Origin: Emcibacter sp.
GTDB taxonomy: Bacteria > Pseudomonadota > Alphaproteobacteria > Sphingomonadales > Emcibacteraceae
Direction: 5' to 3'
DNA length: 64,000 nt
Assembly (NCBI RefSeq): GCF_963675455.1
Contig: NZ_OY776217.1
Location: 2,714,001-2,778,000 of the forward strand
Below the pieces are notes generated by a model that worked only from the letters and a program-made list of their open reading frames with translations, was not told the DNA's origin and ran no database searches. Position 1 is the first letter of the stretch; each line of letters starts with the position of its first letter. The translations under genes were made by a program, and so were the position numbers. Below, piece after piece: positions 7,656 through 16,882 of the stretch.

Positions 7656-9851
7656 ATGAAAATATCTTTGTTATTGTTATTGCTGTCATCTTCCCTCTGT
7701 ACGCTCGTGGTACCTCTGAGCCACGGCGCCGAAAGCGATGAGGAACGCACTAACGCTACTACCGAACAGGAAAAAATAGACTTTGCGGCGGACAGCATTG
7801 TCTATGATCCGGATACCGGTGAGGTAACGGCCAGCGGCGATGTCACCCTGTTTCAGGACGGCCGGGTCCTCAGGGCTGACCTGGTCACCTACAATGAGAA
7901 AACAGGACTGGTCAAGGCTGAGGGCAAAGTGACCATCCGGGATCAAAGCGGCAATATCCTGTATGTTGAAAACGCGGAACTGGAGGACAGTTTCCGCGAC
8001 GGTTTTATCCGGAATGTGCGGGTTCTGTTTTCTGACGATTCCCGGCTGATGGCCCGACAAGGTGAGCGCAAGGGAAAACAGACCATTGTCAGCAATGCCA
8101 TTTACTCTCCCTGTAAGGTCTGCCTTGAAGAAGGCCCGCAGAAACCCCTGTGGCAGATCCGGGCAAAGAAAGTCACTCATGACGAAAATGATCATATCAT
8201 CCGGTATGAAGGCGTCGTGCTTGAGGTGGCTGGTGTCCCAATTTTCTACTCCCCCATTTTTTCCCATCCGGATCCAACGGTCAAATATATGTCCGGCTTT
8301 CTGGTGCCCGAGATCGGCAGCTCGGGCGAGCTTGGTGTTTTCGCCCATATTCCCTATTATTTTGCCATTGACCCGTTCAGGGACTTTACCTTTGAACCCA
8401 TCTTCTCCTCCGATGAAGGGGTTGTCGCCGGCGGCACCTTTCGCCAGCACACAGGTAATGGACAGTTCCGCATTAATGGTTCCCTGTCAAACGTCAATGA
8501 GCGGGATGAAAATTTCAATAAAACAGGCGACCATGAGATTCGCAGTCATTTCCTGACCGATGGCAAATTTACCCTCGATACATTCCGCCCCTTTGACCAG
8601 GGCGACTGGCAGTGGGACTATACCCTGCACTGGGTCAGTGATGATACCTATCTCCGGCGCTATTATGCGGACAAATCGGACGTACTTGAAAGCCATGCCC
8701 GGATGGAATGGTTTAACGGCACTGACTACGCCTCGCTTGGTATTTATGGCTTTCAGGGTCTTGACGAAGAAGATGATATCGACAAAACACCCCAGGCCCT
8801 GCCCGCCATTGATCTCAACCTTGTCAGCCGCCCCCTGTTCTGGAACAGCACCCTGACAACCAATTTCAACACCGCCTCTGTCTATCGTGTGGAAGGCATG
8901 AACACCCACCGGGCCAGCGTGGGTAGCGAGTGGAAACTACCGGTTCAGGGCGCCATGGGTGATTTTTACAGCTTTTCCGCCAGTGTCCGCAGTGATGTCT
9001 ATTACAACCAGCAAACAGACGAACCAGACAAAGCTCAATATGCCGGTGAAGACGGCACCTATGGGCGTCTTCTGCCCATGTTGGCACTGGACTGGCGGAT
9101 GCCGTTTATTCGTCATGGTGACGCCACCCAACAGATTATCGAGCCCCTTGTAAGTGTCATTGTTGCGCCGAATGACAAAAACATCCCTGAAATTACAAAC
9201 GAGGACAGCCGCAATTTCGAGTTCGATGAAAATAACCTGTTCAATCACAATCGCTACAATGGCTATGACTTGTGGGAAGGCGGCACCCGGGTAAATTACG
9301 GCGTCCGGTACAGCCTTTATTCCAACCTGTTTAACCTCCAGGCAACATTAGGGCAGAGCTACCGCGTCGATGATTCCGAAGCCTATCCGGTAGGTTCCGG
9401 TTTTGACGGCAATCTTTCCGACTTTGTGGGTCGTCTGGATGTGAGTATCGGCAAATACCTGGATTATGTGCACAGGTTCCGGCTTGATAAAAACAGTTTT
9501 GCCCTGCGCCGGAATGAAATGCTGATCTCCGGTGGGTGGAAATGGTTTCAGGCAAATATCCGCTATCTTGACCTGGACCGTGATACTACCGACCTGACCG
9601 GCACGGAACTGGAGAATCGACAGGAACTGGGCATGGGAGCGGAGGTTTATGTCGACAGCAACTGGACAGTGCACGGCAGCTGGGTACAGGACCTTCTGAA
9701 TGAAAAAACCATTTCATATGATGCCGGAGTGCTCTATCGCAACGAGTGTCTGGAATTTGGCCTGCGTTATGAACAAAGGTTTACTTCCGACAGGGATATT
9801 GCTCCGTCAAAGACCATTCACTTCAGACTTGTGCTGAAGAATCTGGGTTAG
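7656..9851 (+). CDS. lptD: LPS-assembly protein LptD
   Basis: An outer-membrane beta-barrel protein of 731 residues that inserts LPS into the outer leaflet. A signal peptide covers about 1-24. An OstA-type beta-jellyroll follows (about 40-130, with repeated short beta strands), then a long C-terminal barrel. Cysteines occur as CKVC near residue 150 and again near the C-terminus, so disulfides are possible. It heads lptD-surA-pdxA-rsmA. lptF and lptG, often next to lptD in this class, are not here. The ribosome site before the ATG is weak. Confidence 0.93.
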   Translation: MKISLLLLLLSSSLCTLVVPLSHGAESDEERTNATTEQEKIDFAADSIVYDPDTGEVTASGDVTLFQDGRVLRADLVTYNEKTGLVKAEGKVTIRDQSGNILYVENAELEDSFRDGFIRNVRVLFSDDSRLMARQGERKGKQTIVSNAIYSPCKVCLEEGPQKPLWQIRAKKVTHDENDHIIRYEGVVLEVAGVPIFYSPIFSHPDPTVKYMSGFLVPEIGSSGELGVFAHIPYYFAIDPFRDFTFEPIFSSDEGVVAGGTFRQHTGNGQFRINGSLSNVNERDENFNKTGDHEIRSHFLTDGKFTLDTFRPFDQGDWQWDYTLHWVSDDTYLRRYYADKSDVLESHARMEWFNGTDYASLGIYGFQGLDEEDDIDKTPQALPAIDLNLVSRPLFWNSTLTTNFNTASVYRVEGMNTHRASVGSEWKLPVQGAMGDFYSFSASVRSDVYYNQQTDEPDKAQYAGEDGTYGRLLPMLALDWRMPFIRHGDATQQIIEPLVSVIVAPNDKNIPEITNEDSRNFEFDENNLFNHNRYNGYDLWEGGTRVNYGVRYSLYSNLFNLQATLGQSYRVDDSEAYPVGSGFDGNLSDFVGRLDVSIGKYLDYVHRFRLDKNSFALRRNEMLISGGWKWFQANIRYLDLDRDTTDLTGTELENRQELGMGAEVYVDSNWTVHGSWVQDLLNEKTISYDAGVLYRNECLEFGLRYEQRFTSDRDIAPSKTIHFRLVLKNLG

Positions 9852-9930
9852 GCTGGATTTTTAAAATAAAACGGTTTAGAAGTTAAACAGAATGCCACTA
9901 AAGGCTATAGGGATTATGAGAGTACGCGGA

Positions 9931-11220
9931 ATGAAAAATTTATACAGGCTGATTTGTTACAGTCTTCTGGGCTGTTTTCTATTTTCAGCCGGACCTCTTT
10001 GGGCACAGCAACAACAGCAACTGGATGACGTTCAGGAAATTGTTGCCATTGTCAACGACGAGGTGATTTCCCTGTATGATCTGAAACAGCGCATGCTCCT
10101 GTTTCTGATTTCCTCAGGCCGTCAGAAACTCAACGAAGAAGAAACCCGCTACATACAGCAGCAGTCCCTGCAGAGCCTGATCGACGATAAACTGAAAATC
10201 GGCGAGGCGGAGAAATACAGCGCGGTCATTTCTGATGAAGAACTGGAGCAGAATTTCGCAGGTTACGCCCAGCAGTTTAACCTGAATGCGGAACAGTTTG
10301 AACAACAGCTGAACCAGGCCGGCATCGACAAGAAATCCATGCTGAAGCAGATTGAAGCCAGCCTCGCCTGGGAACAGGTGGTCGGCGGCCTGCTTATGCC
10401 TCAGGTCAGCGTAACTGACGATGAAATCTACAATACAATCGAGCGCTTTGAGCATAACAAGGGCCAGGATGAATTCCGCATCAGGGAAATTTTCCTGCTG
10501 GTTACAGACAACACACGTCGCGAAGAAACGAAAGACGCCGCCACCCGTATTTATGACCAGTTGAAAGCCGGTTCGGCCCAGTTTCCGATCATGGCCCGCC
10601 AGTTTTCCGCGTCGACTACATCTGCCGTCGGCGGTGATATGGGCTGGGTAATGAAAAGTGAACTGCCCAAGGAATTTGCCAAAGCGATCGCCACTGCAAA
10701 AAAAGGCGACATCATTCCCCCCATTGAAAGAGAAGATGGATATTACGTCCTGCAGCTCGAGGAAAAGCGGCAGGTTCTGACCCCAAGCCCGGAAGATACT
10801 GAAGTTACCCTTAGCCACCTGTTCTTCAAAATATCTGACGGGGCCCAGGAAGATGAAATTTCCGCCCTGGAGAAAGCTGTCGGATCAATGGGTAAACAAA
10901 TTGAAGGCTGTGCCGACGTAAGTGCCAAGGCAGCTGCCCTTGATGCCAGCAGCAGCGGTGAGCTCGGCACCCTGCGCGTCGGTGAATTGCCTGAATCCAT
11001 GCATCAGACATTGCTTGAAACAGAGGTGGGCAAGGCAACAAAACCCCTTCGTGAAGAAGACGGCTTCAGGTTGATGGTGATCTGTGACCGAAAGGTACCG
11101 GAAATAAATATTCCGGATTACGACGCTGTGCAGAACAACCTGACAAACCAGCGCGTTGGCCTGATGGCCCGCCGTCATTTGCGGGACCTGCGACGCGATG
11201 CCATCATCGACTATAGATAA
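9931..11220 (+). CDS. surA: Periplasmic chaperone / peptidyl-prolyl isomerase SurA
   Basis: An exported chaperone that escorts outer-membrane proteins to the BAM complex. From the ATG at 9931 it has 429 residues: signal peptide to about 26 (PLWAQ), a SurA N-terminal helical domain with IVAIVNDEVIS at about 37-47, one good parvulin domain (about 180-280, with the GGDMGWV motif at 234-240) and a second, degenerate one (about 290-385). Starts at 9892 and 9916 are possible, but 9931 gives a normal signal peptide and has GAGAG eight bases upstream. It sits between lptD and pdxA. Confidence 0.92.
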   Translation: MKNLYRLICYSLLGCFLFSAGPLWAQQQQQLDDVQEIVAIVNDEVISLYDLKQRMLLFLISSGRQKLNEEETRYIQQQSLQSLIDDKLKIGEAEKYSAVISDEELEQNFAGYAQQFNLNAEQFEQQLNQAGIDKKSMLKQIEASLAWEQVVGGLLMPQVSVTDDEIYNTIERFEHNKGQDEFRIREIFLLVTDNTRREETKDAATRIYDQLKAGSAQFPIMARQFSASTTSAVGGDMGWVMKSELPKEFAKAIATAKKGDIIPPIEREDGYYVLQLEEKRQVLTPSPEDTEVTLSHLFFKISDGAQEDEISALEKAVGSMGKQIEGCADVSAKAAALDASSSGELGTLRVGELPESMHQTLLETEVGKATKPLREEDGFRLMVICDRKVPEINIPDYDAVQNNLTNQRVGLMARRHLRDLRRDAIIDYR

Positions 11221-11233
11221 ACAGGCCAAATCA

Positions 11234-12232
11234 ATGAAACCTCTGGCCGTTTCCATCGGAGAGCCGGCCGGTATCGGACCTGAAATTATCGGAAAGGCCT
11301 GGACATCCCGACACAAGGAAAAGCTTCCGCCTTTCTTTGTCCTGGGGTCTGTGGCCCTGCTCAAACAGCTTCTCCCCGATATTGCTATGGAAAAGATCGT
11401 CAGGCCGGAAGACTGTGACAATATTTTTCCCGCGGCCTTGCCGGTGCTGGATATTCCTGCCGTTGGTGACGTTACCCCCGGCAAGCCGATAGAAGACACC
11501 GCAGCGATGGTAATCCGTGCCCTCGATATGGCTGCGGAGTTGTTTTTTGGCGGGCGGATTTCGGGGCTGGTGACGGCGCCGATCCAGAAATCGGTTCTTT
11601 ATCAAGCCGGTTTCGACTGTCCGGGTCATACGGAATATCTGGCCCAGCTTTGCGCAAACCATACCGGTGCGCCCCAGACCGCCGTAATGATGCTGGCCTG
11701 TGACGAACTGCGGGTCGTCCCGTTGACAATCCATGTGCCTCTCGCCAACGTCCCTGCCCTGATCACGGAAGAACTTCTTGAGGAGACCTGTCGCAAGATC
11801 AACTCGGCTTTGCAGGCGGATTTCGGCCTCTCCCAACCCCGAATTGCCGTCGCCGGCCTTAACCCCCACGCGGGTGAGGATGGCGGTCTTGGCCGGGAGG
11901 AAATAGATATAATCGCGCCAGCCATCAAAACGCTTCAGGATGAAGGCCTGAACGTCTTCGGCCCTTTGGCGGCGGATACCATGTTTCATGATCTTGCGCG
12001 CACCACCTATGACGTGGCCCTGTGTATGTATCACGACCAGGCCCTGATCCCGATCAAAACCCTCGATTTCGACGGCGGGGTCAATGTAACCCTCGGCCTG
12101 CCCCTGATCCGGACAAGCCCCGATCACGGTACGGCGCTCAATATCGCCGGACAGGGTAAAGCCAATCCCAAAAGCCTGATCAAGGCGATACAGATGGCCC
12201 ATGAAATGTCCCTGCAAAGAGGCCTCAAATGA
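11234..12232 (+). CDS. pdxA: 4-hydroxythreonine-4-phosphate dehydrogenase
   Basis: A cytosolic enzyme of pyridoxal phosphate synthesis that oxidises 4-phosphohydroxy-threonine. From the ATG at 11234 it has 332 residues, near the usual 329. Divalent-metal histidines match the family at His167, His212 (NPHAGE) and His267 (YHDQ), and the substrate region has GHTEYLA at 131-137. An in-frame ATG at 11198 would overlap surA and adds no conserved sequence. The stop overlaps the rsmA start (ATGA). Confidence 0.95.
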   Translation: MKPLAVSIGEPAGIGPEIIGKAWTSRHKEKLPPFFVLGSVALLKQLLPDIAMEKIVRPEDCDNIFPAALPVLDIPAVGDVTPGKPIEDTAAMVIRALDMAAELFFGGRISGLVTAPIQKSVLYQAGFDCPGHTEYLAQLCANHTGAPQTAVMMLACDELRVVPLTIHVPLANVPALITEELLEETCRKINSALQADFGLSQPRIAVAGLNPHAGEDGGLGREEIDIIAPAIKTLQDEGLNVFGPLAADTMFHDLARTTYDVALCMYHDQALIPIKTLDFDGGVNVTLGLPLIRTSPDHGTALNIAGQGKANPKSLIKAIQMAHEMSLQRGLK

Positions 12233-13080
12233 CTGATGACGGCCTGCCGCCTATCCGGGAAGTAATCAACAGCTTTGGCCTTGCCGCCAAAAAATCCCTG
12301 GGCCAGAACTTCCTGACCGATCTTAATCTGACCGGAAGGATCGCCCGCTCCGCCGGTGACCTTTCCAACAGTATTGTCTATGAGGTCGGCCCCGGCCCCG
12401 GCGCCCTGACCCGCGCGCTGCTGATGAACGGCGCGCACCGGGTGGTCGCTGTGGAAATGGATGAACGCTGCATCGAGGCGCAGAAACAGATCCAGGCCGC
12501 CTACCCCGGACGGCTCGATGTCATTCACGGCGACGCCATGAATATGAACGAACGGGAACTGATCGGTGACCCGGAAGGCCGGGATATCCGTATCGTCGCC
12601 AACCTGCCCTATAATGTAGGCACCGCCCTGCTGGTCAAATGGCTCACTGAAGAAACCTGGCTGCCCTGGTACAAGTCCCTGACCCTGATGTTCCAGAAAG
12701 AAGTCGGCGATCGAATTGTTGCACAGCCCGGCAGCAAGGCCTATGGACGGCTTTCCGTTTTGGCCCAGTACCGGGCCGAGGCGCGAAAGGTATTTGACGT
12801 GCCGGCCCGGGCTTTCGTGCCGCCGCCCAAGGTCACCAGCTGTATTGTGAACATCGTCCCCCATGAAGAAAAACCGGATACACCGACACAGAAGGTCCTG
12901 GAACGGGTGGTCAGTGCCGCCTTCGGCCAGCGCCGTAAAATGCTGCGCGCCAGCCTGAAAAGCCTAGGCATCGACCCATTGCCAAAACTGGAAGCTGTCG
13001 GAATCAAGGAGACGTCACGGGCGGAAGAATTATCCGTCGAGGACTTTTGTCGCCTGGCCCGGATGTACGAGAACCATTGA
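12229..13080 (+). CDS. rsmA: 16S rRNA (adenine1518/1519-N6)-dimethyltransferase
   Basis: Dimethylates two adjacent adenines near the 3' end of 16S rRNA late in 30S assembly (KsgA). The 283-residue protein shows KKSLGQNFL at 21-29, the SAM motif EVGPGPGALT at 52-61 and the NLPYN catalytic motif at 125-129. It overlaps pdxA by four bases and is the last gene of the lptD-surA-pdxA-rsmA run. Confidence 0.96.
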   Translation: MTDDGLPPIREVINSFGLAAKKSLGQNFLTDLNLTGRIARSAGDLSNSIVYEVGPGPGALTRALLMNGAHRVVAVEMDERCIEAQKQIQAAYPGRLDVIHGDAMNMNERELIGDPEGRDIRIVANLPYNVGTALLVKWLTEETWLPWYKSLTLMFQKEVGDRIVAQPGSKAYGRLSVLAQYRAEARKVFDVPARAFVPPPKVTSCIVNIVPHEEKPDTPTQKVLERVVSAAFGQRRKMLRASLKSLGIDPLPKLEAVGIKETSRAEELSVEDFCRLARMYENH

Positions 13081-13193
13081 GTTTTCGAATTTCCTGCATG
13101 CATCATATTCAATTTTTGATATTGGGAATGGCAACAGGGTACGATATTAAATATCTGCACTTTGAAATAACCGAGAACGGAGAGGAAAATTAG

Positions 13194-13619
13194 GTGAAAG
13201 ATCAACTCATTCTCTGGCCGATGCTTGTACAGATGCTTATCCCGCTCTGGCTCTATGTCCGTCTGGCAAAGGGTAAAAAGAAAGCCGCCGCAGAAGGAAC
13301 CGTGGATGAAGCACGGCGCAGCCTTTACGCGGATGCCTGGCCGGATAATGTCATACAGCTGAACAACAGCATCCGGAACCAGTTTGAATTACCGGTTCTT
13401 TATTACGCCCTTGTCCTGACACTCTATATGCTTGGCGATGTCACTCTGCTGGCCCATGTCGCTGCCTGGTTATTTCCGGCAACGCGCATCGTTCATGCTG
13501 CCATTCACACAGGAAACAATTTCGTCCCCCTGCGCCGCAGTATTTTTACGCTGGGTTGTTTTATTGTAATAATCCTGCTGGTGCTGACGGCGATCCGGCT
13601 TCTCTCTTGGTCGACCTAG
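13194..13619 (+). CDS. MAPEG family integral membrane protein
   Basis: A 141-residue membrane protein with about four hydrophobic segments. The family signature is visible in SIRNQFELPVLYY (about 60-72) and RIVHAAIHTGNN (about 98-109). MAPEG proteins include glutathione transferases and peroxidases, but bacterial members of this subgroup have no assigned substrate. The start is GTG, placed by AGAGGA seven bases upstream. It runs convergently into gmk with a six-base gap. Confidence 0.85.
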   Translation: MKDQLILWPMLVQMLIPLWLYVRLAKGKKKAAAEGTVDEARRSLYADAWPDNVIQLNNSIRNQFELPVLYYALVLTLYMLGDVTLLAHVAAWLFPATRIVHAAIHTGNNFVPLRRSIFTLGCFIVIILLVLTAIRLLSWST

Positions 13620-13625
13620 GAATTC

Positions 13626-14264
13626 TCAGTCTTCCTCACCCATCAGTTCCTTGACGAAAGAAACAAGGCCGGTCTGCCGTTCCCGCTTCAGGCGTTCCGA
13701 CTTGAGGATGGAGAATAGTTCCTGTTCGGCCTTTTCAAGATCTTCATTGACGATGATATAGTCATATTCCGCCCAGTGACTGATTTCCTGATTGGCCTTG
13801 GCCATGCGCTTGGCAACCACTTCTTCGGAATCCTGGGCCCGGGTCTTGAGCCGCTTTTCAAGTTCCTGTTTGCTGGGCGGCAGGATAAAGACCCGCACCA
13901 GATCGCTTTTGACCTTCTGGGCAAGCTGCTGTGTGCCCTGCCAGTCAATATCAAACAGGATATCCCGGCCTTCAGTTAATGCTTTTTCCACCGGGGCGCC
14001 CGGCGTGCCGTAATAATTGTCAAACACCCGGGCATGCTCGAGAAAACCATCTTCTTCAACCAGCGCCTCGAACTCGGGGATGGTCACGAAATTATAGTCC
14101 ACCCCCTCAACTTCACTGGGACGCGGCGACCGGGTCGTAGTGGAAATGCTCATGGTAATGGCCTCATCCTTCTCCAGAAGAAGCCGGCTCAGGGTCGATT
14201 TCCCGGCTCCGGAAGGAGAAGACAAAACAAGCAGCAATCCGCGACGTTTGATTTCCATGGTCAT
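13626..14264 (-). CDS. gmk: Guanylate kinase
   Basis: Phosphorylates GMP to GDP in nucleotide metabolism. The 212-residue protein has P-loop SPSGAGKST at 16-24, TTTRSPRPSE for GMP binding (about 42-51) and DIDWQG near 106. It starts four bases after yicC on the same strand, a widely conserved pair. A second ATG two codons in is possible. Confidence 0.96.
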   Translation of the reverse strand: MTMEIKRRGLLLVLSSPSGAGKSTLSRLLLEKDEAITMSISTTTRSPRPSEVEGVDYNFVTIPEFEALVEEDGFLEHARVFDNYYGTPGAPVEKALTEGRDILFDIDWQGTQQLAQKVKSDLVRVFILPPSKQELEKRLKTRAQDSEEVVAKRMAKANQEISHWAEYDYIIVNEDLEKAEQELFSILKSERLKRERQTGLVSFVKELMGEED

Positions 14265-14268
14265 TGCC

Positions 14269-15156
14269 CTATTCGATATTCTGAACCTGCTCTTTAAGCT
14301 GATCGATGGAGGCTTTCAGGGAAAGGCCGATCTGGGTCAGGGCAATATCCGACGACTTGCTGCACAGGGTATTGGCTTCGCGGTTGAATTCCTGGGACAG
14401 AAAATCAAGTTTCCGGCCAACCGGCTCCTTCTCCACCAGCAGTTTGCGGGCGGCATCAATATGAGCAACAAGGCGGTCCATTTCCTCCTTGACGTCAGCC
14501 TTGGTGGCCAGGATGGTGACCTCCTGGGCGATCCGGTCGGGATCAAGTCCCTTGTTGTCATCCAGAAGGGCGTTGACCTTATCCATGAATCTATCCCGGA
14601 TCAGGTTTGGCTGTCCGGCGGCAACCTTTGTCGCTTCCGCAACACTTGCTTCGATATCAATAATAATTTTCTGAAGCATTTCGCTGGTGGCTGCACCTTC
14701 GGACAGACGGTTTTCCTTCAGGGCGGCAATAGCCTCGAGAAAACTTTCTTCAATTGCCTTGTCCCGGGCCTTGCGGAAATTCTCGTCCTCTTCGCCTTCG
14801 ATAATCTGCACCAGGTCACGGACACTCATCAGGTTGGAAATATCCGGCTGCGGAAGATGATTGTTCGAGCTTGTCTCCACAACAATAGCGACAAGCTGGT
14901 CCAATGCCACCTGGTTGACCTTGACCTGGACTTCCTCACTTTCCCTGTGCATCTGCAGATTGACGTTCAGGCTGCCCCGGGCAATGTGTTTCTTCAAGTG
15001 CCCGCGCACTGTCTGATCCATCGCTTCAAAACCGGACGGAATTCGACAGCGGATGTCCAGACCGCGACCGTTGACGCTTCTGATTTCCCAGACCCAGCTG
15101 TAATTTTCCCATTGACCCTGGGTGCGGGCAAACCCCGTCATGCTCGATAAAGTCAT
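14269..15156 (-). CDS. YicC/YloC family endoribonuclease
   Basis: A 295-residue protein beginning SSMTGFAR, the typical N-terminus of the YicC family, with the C-terminal helical DUF1732-type region ending in LKEQVQNIE. Members are reported endoribonucleases involved in RNA turnover. It is immediately upstream of gmk, as in most bacteria. In related genomes it directly follows mltG; here three genes intervene. Confidence 0.92.
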   Translation of the reverse strand: MTLSSMTGFARTQGQWENYSWVWEIRSVNGRGLDIRCRIPSGFEAMDQTVRGHLKKHIARGSLNVNLQMHRESEEVQVKVNQVALDQLVAIVVETSSNNHLPQPDISNLMSVRDLVQIIEGEEDENFRKARDKAIEESFLEAIAALKENRLSEGAATSEMLQKIIIDIEASVAEATKVAAGQPNLIRDRFMDKVNALLDDNKGLDPDRIAQEVTILATKADVKEEMDRLVAHIDAARKLLVEKEPVGRKLDFLSQEFNREANTLCSKSSDIALTQIGLSLKASIDQLKEQVQNIE

Positions 15157-15220
15157 TTGCAGTCGCCTGTCTCTTGATTATAGTTTGCAATTTGTAATGC
15201 TATAGCAGGAACATCCCCTC

Positions 15221-15985
15221 ATGGACAATCCCAAATCTATTTTGATCACTGGCGCCAGCAGCGGTATCGGCGAAGCCCTCGCCCTGGAATATGCAGCCCC
15301 GGGCACCCATCTGTTTCTGTCAGGACGTGACAGGGAAAGAACTGATACCATCGCCGAGGCCTGCAGGACAAAAGGCGCCACAGCTGAGGGAAAAGTTATC
15401 GACGTGCGCGATCAAGATGCCATGACCGACTGGATCAATGCCTGTCATGCGACAAAGCCGCTGGATCTTGTCATTGCCAACGCCGGCATTGGACTGGGCT
15501 TTAACAAGGATGTGGATATCGAAAAACACACTGCAGATATATTTGCGGTTAATGTTAACGGCGTATTCCATACCATTCACCCGTCCCTTGACCTGATGCG
15601 CAAAAAGGGGCACGGGCAGATTGCCATCATGGCGTCACTGGCGGCCTACCACGGCATGCCTTCCTCACCGGCCTATTCGACCAGCAAAGCCTGCGTCAAG
15701 GCTTACGGGGAGGCCCTGAGGGGGGCCTACTGGTCAGATGGCATCAAGGTGACCGTAATCTGTCCGGGTTTTGTCGAGAGCCGCATCACCCGCCGCAACA
15801 AGTTTCCCATGCCCTTTCTGATGACCGGGGAAAAAGCGGCAAGGATAATTCGCAGGGGACTTGCCAGGAACAAGGCGCGAATCACATTTCCCTGGCAGAT
15901 CCGGCTGATGTTTGGCGGGGCAGTCAGGTTCCTGCCGGAATTCCTGATGGATCGTTTTTTAAGAGCCCTTCCGGACAAGACATAA
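15221..15985 (+). CDS. SDR family NAD(P)-dependent oxidoreductase
   Basis: A classical short-chain dehydrogenase of 254 residues. The cofactor motif TGASSGIG is at 10-17, NAG at 87-89, and the catalytic set is Ser139, Tyr152 and Lys156. The C-terminal 30 residues are hydrophobic and basic, so a loose membrane contact is possible. The substrate is unknown. It is on the opposite strand to yicC and mltG, interrupting a usually continuous gene run, and has its own terminator. Confidence 0.88.
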   Translation: MDNPKSILITGASSGIGEALALEYAAPGTHLFLSGRDRERTDTIAEACRTKGATAEGKVIDVRDQDAMTDWINACHATKPLDLVIANAGIGLGFNKDVDIEKHTADIFAVNVNGVFHTIHPSLDLMRKKGHGQIAIMASLAAYHGMPSSPAYSTSKACVKAYGEALRGAYWSDGIKVTVICPGFVESRITRRNKFPMPFLMTGEKAARIIRRGLARNKARITFPWQIRLMFGGAVRFLPEFLMDRFLRALPDKT

Positions 15986-16010
15986 AAAAGGGGCCTGCAG
16001 GCCCCTTTGA
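15986..16010 (+). terminator. Terminator after the SDR gene
   Basis: AAAGGGGCC and GGCCCCTTT form a stem around TGCA directly after the SDR stop. A-rich flanks on the left would also let it work on the minus strand for the small exported gene. Confidence 0.75.
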
Positions 16011-16027
16011 AACAATATTTGAGGATT

Positions 16028-16327
16028 TTATTCCGGTTCCGGCTGGTCTTTGGTTTTTTCCGTATCGGACTTTTTATAAATTGCTTTTGATTCCGGGATT
16101 ACCATTACCCCTTCCTCGTCATATTTAATGGCGTCTTCCTCGCCAGTCGGGCCGGCGGCCGGATCTACCTGCTGCACTTCTTCAGCAGCCCGTTCCATTT
16201 CTGTTTTGGTTTTTTCCATTTCTGACTTCATTTTTTCCTGTTTTTCCCCGGCCAACAGGGCTGTCGGCAGAAGGAATAGGGTAGAAAGAATACCCAGGAA
16301 AGAAAGACGGATAAAGCGTGCACACAT
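16028..16327 (-). CDS. Small exported acidic protein, function unknown
   Basis: From the ATG at 16327 this is 99 residues; AGGAG six bases upstream supports that start over longer forms. A signal peptide (about 1-27, ending LLAG) is followed by a highly charged Glu/Lys/Met helix (EKQEKMKSEMEKTKTEMERA) and an acidic, Pro/Glu-ending tail. It looks like a small periplasmic or surface coiled-coil protein. I do not recognise a family. The upstream sequence is strongly A/T-rich. Confidence 0.65.
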   Translation of the reverse strand: MCARFIRLSFLGILSTLFLLPTALLAGEKQEKMKSEMEKTKTEMERAAEEVQQVDPAAGPTGEEDAIKYDEEGVMVIPESKAIYKKSDTEKTKDQPEPE

Positions 16328-16438
16328 AGCGATGCTCCTGTTTATGAAAACACGGTTAAATTCAAAATCGTTGCATTTTAGGGTACGTGATAATTTAGTT
16401 TTTTTTAATATACTATTTTTAGTGGAAATTATCAAATT

Positions 16439-16861
16439 TCAGTGAAATGACATTTTGCGGTATTTTTCCGATTTTTTGGAATCTTTTTTTACGCCCAGGC
16501 CCTTTTCATATATCTCCGCCAGCAAACTCTGGGCGCCGGAATGACCTGGATGGGCGTCGTGAGTATCAATTCTTTGGGTGGTGCCATATTTCTGTGACCC
16601 GACCGGGGGGATATAGATGTAGGTAAAACCGGGGTTTGGCGTGGCCGCAATCTTCAGCCATTTAAGAGCGGTCTTGTAGTCACCCGCCACAAAGGCCTCG
16701 CGGCCGATATTATACTGCGCTTCCCTGTTACCGTTTTTGGCCTGACACTCCCGGTACTTCTGAAAGTCCCCGGTTAACTTGCTGCAGTCGGGCAGAAACA
16801 TGCTGGCACAGGAATTCAGGAGCAGAGCCATGCTCAAACAACCGAAAAGTCTTTTGAACAT
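16439..16861 (-). CDS. Sel1-repeat-like lipoprotein
   Basis: A 140-residue predicted lipoprotein with a lipobox LLNSC (Cys18). It has Sel1/TPR-like helices: AQYNIGREAFVAGDYKTALKW (about 48-68, AQYNIGREAF-type repeat) and AQSLLAEIYEKGLGV in the C-terminal third. Such repeats bind other proteins. Four cysteines occur in the first 40 residues. It lies 21 bases after mltG and is probably co-transcribed with it. The partner is unknown. Confidence 0.75.
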   Translation of the reverse strand: MFKRLFGCLSMALLLNSCASMFLPDCSKLTGDFQKYRECQAKNGNREAQYNIGREAFVAGDYKTALKWLKIAATPNPGFTYIYIPPVGSQKYGTTQRIDTHDAHPGHSGAQSLLAEIYEKGLGVKKDSKKSEKYRKMSFH

Positions 16862-16882
16862 ATTACCCCCCGTTTTGTTCCG

